A stretch of DNA of 64,000 nucleotides from Leuctra nigra (lineage: Eukaryota; Arthropoda; Insecta; Plecoptera; Leuctridae): the NCBI GenBank assembly GCA_934045905.1, contig OW203768.1, forward strand, positions 25,325,060-25,389,059, read 5' to 3'. The translations under genes were made by a program, and so were the position numbers. The notes under the pieces are model-generated. The model did not search any database, had not been told where the DNA came from, and saw only the letters and a list, made by a program, of their open reading frames with translations. This document shows, piece after piece, positions 32,601-45,100 of this stretch (the stretch's first letter is position 1; each line of letters opens with the position of its first letter).

Positions 32601-35600
32601 TATAGACAACAAGAATTATTGTTTTGTGATCCTAGTCATCAAAAAATCTGTATTCAAAGTCTGAATAAAACTAGTACCTACATTTTCAAATGCATTAGTA
32701 CGGCCTCTGACATCTAAAGGCAGTTAAAACAAATGTTGAATCATGATGCCTCTGGTACAAATAGGTAAGTTAATAACATTTCTGTCTACGTCATCAGGGC
32801 TTCAATTGACTCGATGTGTTTTTCCTGCCAAAATGCTAGTTTATTTTCGTAACGTAACGATGGTTTGAATGCGTAAACGTAACTTTTGAGGGGGTTTAAA
32901 TGCGTAAACATAACTTTTGAAGGGATTTCAATGCGTAAACATAACTTTTGAGAGTGTTTGAATGCAGAAATGTAACTTTTGAGAGGTTTTCAATATTTAA
33001 AGTTAACTTTTGAAACGTTTAAACGTGTAAAGATAGCTTCTGTTGTTATTTCAGAGTGACTCAAGCCGCCTGGTGTTCCACGCCAAGACCGCAATGTCTA
33101 ACGGGCGGACGCAAGTGCAGCGCCACATGGAGTGCATCGGCGACATCTGCCAGCTGTTTCTGCCGGGATGCAGTCACATACGCAGGATCCTTCAAGCCAG
33201 AGTCCCCATCATCAAGTACAAGCAGGAGCTGATGCAAGTCGAGTGCGATCTCTCAATGACCAACATGTGTGCGGTGCATATGAGCGAGCTGCTCTACCTC
33301 ATGGGTGAGGACATTCAATATATGCAAAAAAAAATATAGTTAGGTACATTTGGCGTAACTAAAAATGATCGCTCAATAAATCTGATTGACTGAATGTTAG
33401 ATCGCATCATCAGATTCAGAAGTGAGTTCAAGTGATCTCCTTGTCTCACTCTAGTAGACTGTAGGTGACCTCTCATATCAATGATGACAACAAGCCTCGA
33501 TTGTTTGATAATGATGGAAAATTTAGTGAATCTCTCACTTAGGGATGGTGTTTTGGAGGTAACCTGCGAAATAAAAACGCGCACCCCGACTGCGCGGGTG
33601 CGCGCGCATAGCCATTCGAGAGAGATGTATTCACGTTGTCAAATGAAGTCGAAGTGCTTCAGTCTTCGTGTATAGGTCAGATACTCGGACTCGCAAGAGT
33701 TGTATGGCAACCCAACCTGCTGATTAAGAATGCGTCCCGATAGCTTAATGGTTAAAGCATAGGGCCGGAAACCCGAAGGATCTGGGTTCGATTCCCAGTC
33801 GGGGTGCGCGTTTTTATTTCGCAGGTTACCTCCAAAAAGCCTCGATTGTTACGGAACATGACCAGAGGTGGGATTCTATAACTCCATTGCGACCGCTTAG
33901 CAATTATTTCAATGTTAATCCTTATGGAAGAAATTGCTAAGCGGTCGCAATGGAGTTATAGAATCCCACCTTAGCAGTCTTTCAAACTTGTTCATCGATC
34001 AAAGAAACGTAGAAATGGATTTTGAGCCTTGTGCTTCTAGGTACAGTGGCTCTCAGAAGTAGTTTTCCAGGTCACTGTGTTGATGTAAGAAACTGGTCAA
34101 CAACTACTGAAAGCCACTGCACTTAATAATGATGAAACATTGTGAATATGGAATTACAATTATTTATTGAACAAGGTCACAAGTACAGTACAAAAGCAAT
34201 CGGGCATTAATTATTCAATAAAGTACAGCTCATCAACTTTAAACATAGTTTGTAGTTTTAAAAGTAGTATTGCCCAGCTTTTATGTCAAACTATTTCTAG
34301 CAAGGGATTTGAACTTACCGAACCATAGCTGGACAACTTCACAAAACCCTCGTTATCAGAACTGAAGAAATGCAAGCTGCCCAAGTTGGGTGGTTCACTC
34401 AAGGCCATCGCGACGCCTTGCGTTGCTTATTCGAAGACGGCACAAACGCAAGGATATTGTTTCGTATTCTGTCGTGCTCCTGACATCGGAATTGTCCCTT
34501 GAACTCAAAACAAAACATCAGCTTGCCCGGAAAGGATTTAACATTTGTTGTAAATCAATCTAAAGACGTGTTATATTTGTTATTAGGTAGAAAGATATCT
34601 ATTATTTTATTTAAAAAGTTAGGTAAATATTATATAACTAGAGGGACCCGTCATGTAAAACATGACCAATGCGCACCAGTGGGGTATGCGTAAATTAGCA
34701 TGAGTTGAGATATTTGGCAGCAGAGTGTGCGTTGTTGATAACTTTATAGTTATAATACACTACACACATAACGTCGTTAGCATGACTAAAATGCCCAACA
34801 GAATACGAAAATGAGTTACGAAGGAAAGTAATTTAACCATAACTATTATGGAAAAGCCATTTCAAATGAGTTTACAAAGTAAAACAAATTAAAAAAAACG
34901 CCAGCCTTTTTGCATTGTGTCGATTCATGATACATAGAGGTTTGCTATCCCAGAAAGAAGGATAACTTAGTGTGTGGGGGTTGGGTTTCATTATATCTGT
35001 CTCTCCGAGGTAGAAGGGTGGAACTACATTTTCTCAATTTTCCGTTGCACCCTTTTGGAATGATATAATCAAGCTCCTCCAATTACTATTTGACTGATGT
35101 CAATAAGTACAGCTGTATTGAAATATTCTCTTACATTACCCCAACGCATTCAATCAAATAATTACCGATCACCCATTAGAACTGTAGCTGAAATTCTTCA
35201 TTATAAATGTTCATTTTAATAGATTAGAATCTGATCATTTCACTGAACTGAAACTTGATGCTACAACAGCTGACTATTTCAGCCACTGGAAAATCCACAT
35301 GTGTATTTTCTTAATATCTTATTACTAAAGTTCAGTTTATTCCTAAACTGTTAATATGATTATATTCTATTCTATTATGTTATATTATATTCTAATGACT
35401 CATGTCCCCTTTACAAAATTATGGTTTGATGAAGTCGGAAAACCTGGTTTATTAGCTCAACTCAAGAATAATTGAAATAGACTTCCGACCTTCTACTTCT
35501 AAAACACGGACAAACTATCAAGTTTACCCCATCTGCTTTTTTTATTATGACCGAATAGCAGAGAGGTATGTACGGTCACGTGACAGCTGTCAACCAATGA

Positions 35601-36109
35601 GAGCACATTCTTCACGGTGCTATATTCGGCTTCACATGATAGGTATATTGTAAAAACTAAACATTGATGCTAAAAACAGTATCAATAGGCACATTCCTTC
35701 AGTAACATGACACCACTAATAAGAAACGATGGAAAAGTACATATTTAACAAAATAAAATATATTACAAATGTTCAATTCAATCGGCTTTGGTTTGTTGGT
35801 ATTCACTATTCAGGTTCACGGCCCATGTATAACTCAGAGAGAAGAAAATTTGAATATGTCAGTTTGAACGAAGTTGTCGGCATGACGTTTTCTATGTAAA
35901 GTAATTGATTTGACAGTAATTATACATTAGAGTAGATTTGTTACAAATACAAAAGCATAAAGTGTGCGTCTTAGGTAAGTTTTGGTTATTTCTTTATTCA
36001 CAAAAAGCAGAAGACGTAATTTTAGACATGTTTGGCAATGTAACGCCACCATCTTAGTTATAGTTTTCAATAAATACCAATGTCAAATCGAAGCGCGCAA
36101 CCGTTCCTG

Positions 36110-36154
<45 letters not shown>

Positions 36155-39100
36155 GACAGAACTGGGTAACTATAAGTAAGATTATGTATCTCTATTGAAC
36201 TGGCCAGTTCTATGAAATTCACTGTAGTTTTTCTTTCCTAAAAAGTAGAAAGGTATACCTTGACGTTGGACAAAAGAACTGTTTTGAACCCCTTCAACGT
36301 CGCGCCATTCCATATGACAATTCCCCCTCCCCCCAGCCCTTCACCGGGAATGGCCCTCCGAGCTCAGGTTGCCAACAGTATGAAACATTGACAGAACTAT
36401 TTAGTGACTCCGCTGGATCATTGAACGAGCCTGTAGCATGATCGTTGAAGCCGTAACCGGGCGGCCAGAGGGACAACAAGACCTCTCTTGTACCTCAAAC
36501 AATGTCCATGACAATGTCACATAAAGCACATACGGCATCACGACACTAAACAGCCGCATTCAATCATGCACTGGTGACCTTTTGTTATGAACCACTTACA
36601 ATAGTTTCTCAATATTTTCGTATAAATAATATCAATTATGGTATCAATATTATCGATATTTATCTCCAGAGCAGAATGAACTACTCTGAAGAGACTGAGA
36701 GCTATCCAAGTCATAGTTGTTACTTCAAGATCATCGTGCGGACAAAAGAACGCAGAACTGCAAGCATTCAGCCGCGTGTGTTTGTGTAACAAAGCCATGG
36801 AGAAACACCCTGTGAAAGTATAGTAGTTTCCAGCCGCCATTTCATCAGTTAGCACCTGATGCCGGGGGAAGAAGGACCATCGAATTATTGTGCCTAGGTT
36901 TTATTTGTTTGACGTTTAGTACTGGTGTTGTTCCTAGAAAGTAGTGTCAATTACAGTTGTTATGTGGTTATGGCCATGCTCCTGACGTATTCTAACTCTG
37001 GTGTGTACCCAAACTGGCCAGTTATACTAAATGCCCCTCGCCGTATCTACTGACAACCTGCTACTTCCCAATGAATATGGCATTTAGAAACATACTTCGT
37101 TTGTTGGCTATTGGTATTGATGCTTTTTTGCCGACGGTATTATTAGAGCGTATCGATGATGTTACATAAGTTAAGAAGCTAGGTATTAAATAAAATGTTC
37201 ACGCTCTCACAGAAATGTTTCTCGGCTTAATCCTTGGCGCGTGGCTCTTCATTGAGAGTGTGGGAAAGATATCTTGTATGGTCGTAACGAGGGCATACGT
37301 AAACGTTTGACTAACTGACACTGCAAGAAAAGAAAACAATCTGTTAAGAAACACAGTTATTGAACAGTCCTGACAAATCTGGTATGTCATAAGCGCTGGG
37401 CAATACTAGAAACAAAGAAAATAATAATTTTATATCCTTGAGCAGTTCCTAGTAGTACATACAATTAACACAATAACTTGACGGTTGTGAGCTGTACTTG
37501 TTAAAGTCTACATGTAATGAGTAATTGTAATGGCTTCGATGACTAAAGCGATGTTGAAGGACAGTTGTGTCTGTTCATGTCGTGGGTCTTCATAGCATCG
37601 TCTTCAATGAATGTGTTTGTCAACTCTTCACTGTAGTTCTAGACGAGGAACTTCGTTAACTTCTTGTCTGCTCCTGCTTTGTCAGAAATATAAGAGATTA
37701 AAGTTATTTGATTCCTTGCTGTTTTGTCTTCTGAAAAATTATATCAGTTATTATAGTAATACCGTATTAACTCGTGTATAAGACGCAATTATATGTCAAT
37801 ATTTTGATTCTGAAAACAGCCCTGCGTCTTATACACGCATACCAAGTTTTTTTCCCAGTAAATCCAAGGTGGATGTTTGTAAACAGAGCTGTGGTAGACT
37901 GCCACATGTTGTCTATCTCTGCCTTTCCCTCTCACTCTGTCTGGCCTACTCACACTGTGTAGACACAACATTATTAACATATTACATTTGTGCAATAAAA
38001 TGTTTTCCCTTACATTTAGATCAGGAGACAAAATATATGTTGCCATCTGAAAAACATTGCTCTGACAGGCATAAAATAGACAAAACACTGTTGAATGGCG
38101 ATCAAAATAGAAGGGGTGGAGGGGGGTTGGGTTTGTTTTGGAATGCAGAGGAAAGGCAGGTGCGTGCTTGTTAGAGCAAACAACAGCTGCTGGGAAGAAG
38201 AGTCTCCCCCCCCCCCCCCCTTTCTCAGAAGCAGGAAATTGCTGTTTGTTTACAAGTTGGCAGTGATTTTCATTCAAATAGCTCAGTTAGCTGGAAAACC
38301 AACATTTAGATGGATATCATGTTTACAAACACACACTGTTTTTTCATCATTTACTGCGTCTTATACACGCATGCTAAGTGTTTTCTTAAAATAGACTTCT
38401 CAAAACAAGGGTGCGTCTTATACACGAGTGCGTCTTATACACGAGTTAATACGGTACTTAAACTCTGTTATTCTGAACTTATTCATCAATTAAACCGACA
38501 CTTTAGAAGTTGTTAGAGTTACAAAATTATTGTCTACTGAAATTAGTTTTCTTGAATCTGAAATGAATGTAACTCAAACACATTGTTGGTAATCATGGCA
38601 GCAACAACAATGATCTTATACAATAATGGGTACTCAGTAGTAATTGTGATTTAAACCTAACACTTGTTGAATAATGATGCGTGACACATTGTTGTCAAAA
38701 TGTGGTGATTTACTCTGAATATTCTGCTCATTGCTATAGATCTTCATTATCCTCATTTATTTAATAAATGGTACTTTTCTTGTATTGCTGCTGCATAGAA
38801 CTTATTTTCAGTTATTTTTTTTTTTAATGGCGTTACAGGACTTGCAGTCCTACTGCCGCCTCAACAACTCTACTCTTTAGACGATGCGCCATTATACAGG
38901 AGGTGAAGTTGGTTGATTCGTAACTAGGGATTTCATGCGAGTAAGCAGTTAGTTCCCTGCGCTCTGCTGCTGTTTAACGCCCCATCCCAAGGACGGTGTA
39001 ACGCCCGTCGAGAGACTGATAACAGGTGGAGGGGTGTCGTTACACTAACCCCCAACCACCCCAGTCTCTCTGGCCCAACGGCAGCAACTGGCAAGCCAGA

Positions 39101-42100
39101 GTTGAATGGTCACCCATCCAACCGCTGACCGCACTCAATGTTGCTTAACCTCGGTGATCTGACAAGAACCGAGGTATCCAATACACCAGTCGTTGGTTTC
39201 AGTTCATTATTAATTAATATTTTGTTAATTATAAAATAGGTACTGAAAAAGAAGCATCTACTCGTTTGGCCAGTTTTGTACCTACCTTCCTACTACTATA
39301 CCAACATTGCCGTCATAACATTTACAGTCTTCCAGAAGATAGGATAGAGTCAACGTCTATACAATATTGCTTTCTAAAGGTTGAGCCGATCGAGGGATTT
39401 CAGTACTCGGAAGTATTCGGCTTTTCCCACTTCGTGACGTCATGGAGTAGGACACAGCCGGCAACTGCTTGATAGTCTGTATGCGCTGGCATTTGATTTA
39501 GATAGAAACTGTCCTACTCCATGACGTCACGAAGTGGGACAAGCCGAATACTTCCGAGTAGGTACTGAAATCCCTCGATCGGTTCAACCTTTAGAAGGGA
39601 ATATTAATATTGTATAGACATTAGGATAGAGTAATTCCATGCCAGAACGACCAAGAATATCCATAGTATCCATATCCATAAGAATATCCTTAGTGAAATT
39701 GTATTCAAAATAAACGTACCTACCTATACGTATTTTTTCTTTCACCCCCTCGAAAATCTCACTTTTTAAGAAACCCTTATACATAACTGCTTGTAACTTT
39801 GGAACTAAATAAGATACGTATGCACACTTTTTTAATAAATGTACATAAAAGTATGTTTTTTAAAATATGAATTAAAATTTTAATGTTTGCTTCAAATTGG
39901 GGGTGACCAAACCAAATTTCGACTTTAAATGCCCCCCCCCCCCCCCCCCCAAAGGCATTTTTTACAAATTTCGAAAATATATTATGTTGTTTCCTAAATG
40001 GGACCATTTTTTGTTTTGGAGCAATGAATTAAAGATCATCGTCATGTCGGAGAAAAGTGTAAATTTTACACTCTCTTTGAAATGTAATGATATGAGATGT
40101 GATGCAAATGTGGTTTAGAAAGCAGATATTGTTCTTGCACATGATAAATTCAAGTAATTTTATTGTACATTTTGATATTTTGAGACGGGGTGTGCAATTT
40201 TCATTTAAGCACTTCTAACGGATTCCAAACAGGGGTGACCATCACAAGGAAGATGTACATTTTCTTTATGTTCCACTGTTTATTAACCCTACAAGTGCCA
40301 AGGCTAAAAAGTGTATAGTGCCAGCCCTATTTAGCAGAAATGTGGACATAATTGGGAAAATTAATTTGAAGATGAAATAATTGATCAACAATATTGGGAT
40401 TGGTTTTAAAAGTTTCAGAAGACTCCAAAGAATCATATGAGTGCATGACATTTTAGTTTTTTTCGAAATATCAATTGATTAAAAATATAATTAATCGTAT
40501 AAAATTTAATTACAAATAAAAAGGTATTTTGCCAAATTATTTGCACAAAATAATCACTAATGACCATGATCGTTTTTATCAAAATAAATGTAATTTACAA
40601 TGCTGAGAAATACCAAAAAAATAATCAAACAATTATATGCAATAGAATAAAAGATACGTCGATTTTAGTAGTTGCGCATGCGCAATTGCACACATGGTAA
40701 TAATAGGCTCTTTATGAATCATGTTTCACGGCCTTCTAAAGTAATTTTACCGACTGATCCAGCTCAACAATTGATCCACTATTGATCAAGTAAACAAATC
40801 CACCAATAAAATACACTGTGCGCCCTTAAATAAAATTTAGGGCCCCAATTTTACGAAGTGTCGAAAAAATCGACGTTGGCACTAGAAATACAGTTTCAAG
40901 TGTCGAAAAAATCGACGTTGGCACTTGGAGGGTTAAGGTAGTACCTTCATTATACATATACAAAAAAAATAAAATCTTGAAATTACAAGTTCAGAAAACG
41001 TTTTCCTACATTTCAACTATATTTAAGTATAAATGAATCATAAAATGTAATTTAACTTGCAACCCCTGTCGTATAGCGAGGTTTCAATTTATTGCTTTCC
41101 GAGAATGAACAAAACTGTAACACAAGAGGTATAGGGAAATCATTTAGTTTTTGGTTGATAACTTTTAAAATAGCACACGTTGGTATTGTTTTCAATTTTT
41201 TTCCTAATAGAATGTCCAACTATCTATCTAGAAATCAGTTTTTTGAAAAAACGTTGAACCTCAGTAAAATTAAAAACTCAAAAATAGCATGGAAATCGTC
41301 ATGATTTTAATGGCCCCCATAAGACTACATGTTAAAAATAGGAATTTATAACTACAATATCTCAAAATCTAGACACGAGAAGTTCTTCATATTTCACAAT
41401 ATCGTGTAAATAGGGATTATTGATACCTCTGCCAAAAATAGGCTTATTTGGAAGATATGAGATATCAGTTGTGCTACCTTAACCCTTTCCCAGGCGGTGG
41501 GAAACGGTTTTCACAGTAACTTCTATGCGTTGTATGGGCGACGGGTGATATATTTCCCGGGTCTTTGATGTGGCGCTATCTATGTGCATATTACACAACT
41601 TCAAAAAAAATGTTTGGTCGGAAAAATTGATCTCTAGACCATCAAGAAAGCCGTGGCAAATAGCGGATGACACACGGTACGCCAAATTTTGTCAAAAAAA
41701 CGATTTATATCTCAATATCTATATGTAAATTTGGATTGATAACCTAAAGTGTAAATGTTTGATGTAAGGTATCATGTAAGTAATATTAGATAAATATTTG
41801 ATGAACATTTGACTGCTGGATTTTTTTTTATTACGAAATCATTTACAAACGGGAAGTAGTCTTCCCACTGCCCAACCTATAGTCTCTCTTATTCGAAAAT
41901 GATAGGTTATGTTTTAGATAATCATGGATATTTTCTTTTCTTTTAACCCTAAATTATGTATTTAAGTATGCAGTTCTAACAAAATCAAAATCTCGATTAA
42001 AAAATGTCATATTCAAAAAAAAAATCACACAAAAATTTTTTTACAACGCATTTTCTTCTTATATGGGCGGTAGGAAGTATTTATCCCACCAAATTTTAAA

Positions 42101-45100
42101 ATTAAAAAAAAAAAAAAGTGTCAACATGCTTTAAATGTTATCTAATTTACTAATTCGCTGTTGTCACTGGTTTCCATAAGCTCAAATAATTTGCCCGGGA
42201 AAGGGTTAATCAATAGATTTATCAAAATGATTTCAAAACATAGGTTTTCTCAACTTGGTTCAAATTTTAGCAAAAATGTTTTGTTTACGTTAAAATTTTG
42301 CATAATATTTATACATTACCAACAAGAGCAACTTCATCTCATATTTTACACATTTTAAGCTAAATCGGTTAAGTATTTTTTTCGGTTGGGCGAATCGGTT
42401 CGTTTTCGAACCGAACCGGCTAGCTAGGTTTGAAATACGAACCTCTAAGGTTCGTTTTCGAACCTTTTTCGAACCTCCCGCAATATCTTGTCACTATTCG
42501 TCTAATGTTGGCCTCTTGTCTTTAGTGGTGCAGTAAAATGGTAAAACCTGGGTAAATCGAACCCCCGTAAGCCGAAATCATCATAAATCAAAGTAAACTC
42601 AAATCCTGTCACACTTCAGGGTGTTCCATGTTAAAATAAATCTTGAACCGAATTTTTCATAAGACGTAATTCGAAGTGCAATTTGGTCCCAAGTAGAAAA
42701 GTAGCATTGATTTCAGTTTAGAAGTCGAAGTAATTTCCTTGTTGAGTAAAATTTTCGAAGTATAAAAATGAAATAATGATTGTTGCGATCTAAACTGTGT
42801 TATACTTTTGGAACATAGTGTACTTTTGGGTCCAGCAGCAGTCCTTACCAGCAGGTACCTGACCCTTGCGTGCGTAAGGGAGGATTGTTTTGTTTGTCTT
42901 GTCTCTGTTGAAAGGTCTGTGAACTCGCAATTTCTGTAAGAAGTAATCAGATGGCAAATGACTTGACATCATATTTGATTTGATTTTGATGATATTGTAT
43001 GTTCATTATTTGTCGAGTATACAATCGCAGGAATACCATCTCTCAACTTGGGCAAGTATTTTCGAAATAAAATTCCAATTGCGGCATTGAAGAGAGGAAG
43101 TAAAGTGAAAAACAACTGCTCAATTATCATTCGGAATAAAATGAAATTTATTAAAATTTCGAGCAGGATATTTCGCGTTTTTGTTCCGATTACCTATACA
43201 TATGTATTTGGTATTATGTCAATGTCTCTGTATACAAATAGAAATAATATCTGTATTCTGCGTAAACAAACACCCCATCAAACAGCCGTTTCAAGTGTCT
43301 AGCCACTTGACTTGCGAGGGGAGGGGGAGAATGGTGCTCAAGCGCTTATCTTTACTACATTATCTGGAAAACATCATTTTCTGAAAAAAAGGTTCGGTTC
43401 GTTCCTTTTGAAAAGGTTCGGTTCGAGGTTCGGTTCGCCCAACAGTTAGCATAAACATTATCGGATTATGCCATCAAATGTTTCTCAGCCTATGCGTTTC
43501 TTTCAAATACCGTCTTTACTTTGACCAAGTGTACCTATTATTCCTATACGGTCCTAAAATGTAAACATTTAATGTCGTGCTTCAGGAGCGGTAGACGAGC
43601 GAGTGCGGCCGCTTGTGTTTACCGTGCGGTGCTGGGCCAAGGAAGCGGGGCTGACCAACGTGACCCCGGGCCGCTGGGTCACCAACTTCACCCTCTCGCT
43701 CATGGTGTTGATATTCCTTCAACACGAGCAGATGTTGCCGTCTCTAAACACTCTCGTAGCACTGGCAGGTCAGTTGTTTTCTTGGATAGCTTTGACTAAG
43801 CTGCTGCCACTGTCAGCCATCTTGACTTGACTTGTTGTTTGACAGTTGTTTGTTGATTTAATTTTATTTGATATATAGGGTGAATTTTTAGAATGTTTCA
43901 ACAATGCCATAGGTACCTGGGTTAGGTACCTAGTCAATTTCTAATTTGTTTCCTACCATTTAATTTTTCAAAAAAACGTCAACCTGAGGAAGTTCTGTGA
44001 ACATATTATGTGGAACCTCTTTAGTACGTTTCTCCTTAATACGTTTTTCTCCTTAGTACGTTTTTTTTAAAGGTCCATTCCCCATACGAACACATGTTAA
44101 ATTGTTTCTTTAGTTTTTTTTTTTCTTGAGTTCCTTGAAAAACGTACTAAAGAGGTTCCACTGTGTTGTATAATTTATAAATGAAGTTTACGTAGAAAGT
44201 TCAAAAGAATTGTCGTATTTTATTATTAATTTTATCGTGAACTAAGATGTGAATAATTACAAGAAAGAAAGCTATTTATAGCCACATACATTTACAATAC
44301 AGGACATTAATCATTAATTCATTAATCATTATACACAAATAAAGTAGGTATGTAACATGTTTAAACTATCATATGACCATCAAGTAGGGCTGGGTCGTTT
44401 ACACGTTTATGAATTGGGTAACTGCGGTTAAACATTTAATTATAATTTAATCGTACTAAAAAGTACTGTTTTGTTTTTAGTAATACCTACATACTTGGTT
44501 ATGTCAATTTATTTTGCCCTTGTTACTAATAAATTCACGATTTTGCGTTGCAGTCCATATGAATACTCTATCTTATCTCATTCTTCATCTTCTGCAGGCC
44601 CCGAGGATCAATTCCTGACGTCCGAAGGTGCCAACTGCACTTTCCTCCGCGACATCACAAAACTCACGCCAACTTCAACACCCAACCAAACCCTCGAATC
44701 ACTTCTCTTCCGCTTCTTCGAGTTCTACTCCGCATTCGACTTCGGCACCCGCGGCCTCTCCTTGGCCGACCCTGTCCCGATCATAAAACCAGACCACTGC
44801 GCTTTATACCTCGCCAATCCGTTAGAACGAGGCCTCAACGTCAGCAAGAACGTGAGCTCAGAAGAAACCGAGCGACTTAAGATGGAACTACGCAATGCGG
44901 CGTGGAATATGGAATCCAAGATGGACGTACGTACCGACGGGAAAGAGGCGTGGGGTCTGGTGGCATTGCTGGAAGCGCCGAGAACGAATACGCAAGGTCG
45001 TAATGTCTTCTATTTACCGCCGAAGTCAAGTGCAAGGATGGTTGACGTAAAGGAACTGTTCAGCGATGAAATGAAGGATGATAAGCCGGGGGAGAGAGCA

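Noticed and set aside
33570..33840. CRISPR-like repeat arrangement
   Set aside because: The repeats are one inverted pair plus one direct pair, with no regular spacers; the sequence is eukaryotic.
44471..44597. Upstream extension of MTPAP exon 7 to an ATG at 44471
   Set aside because: The in-phase acceptor at 44597 joins exon 6 exactly at the conserved residues; the upstream part is intron.
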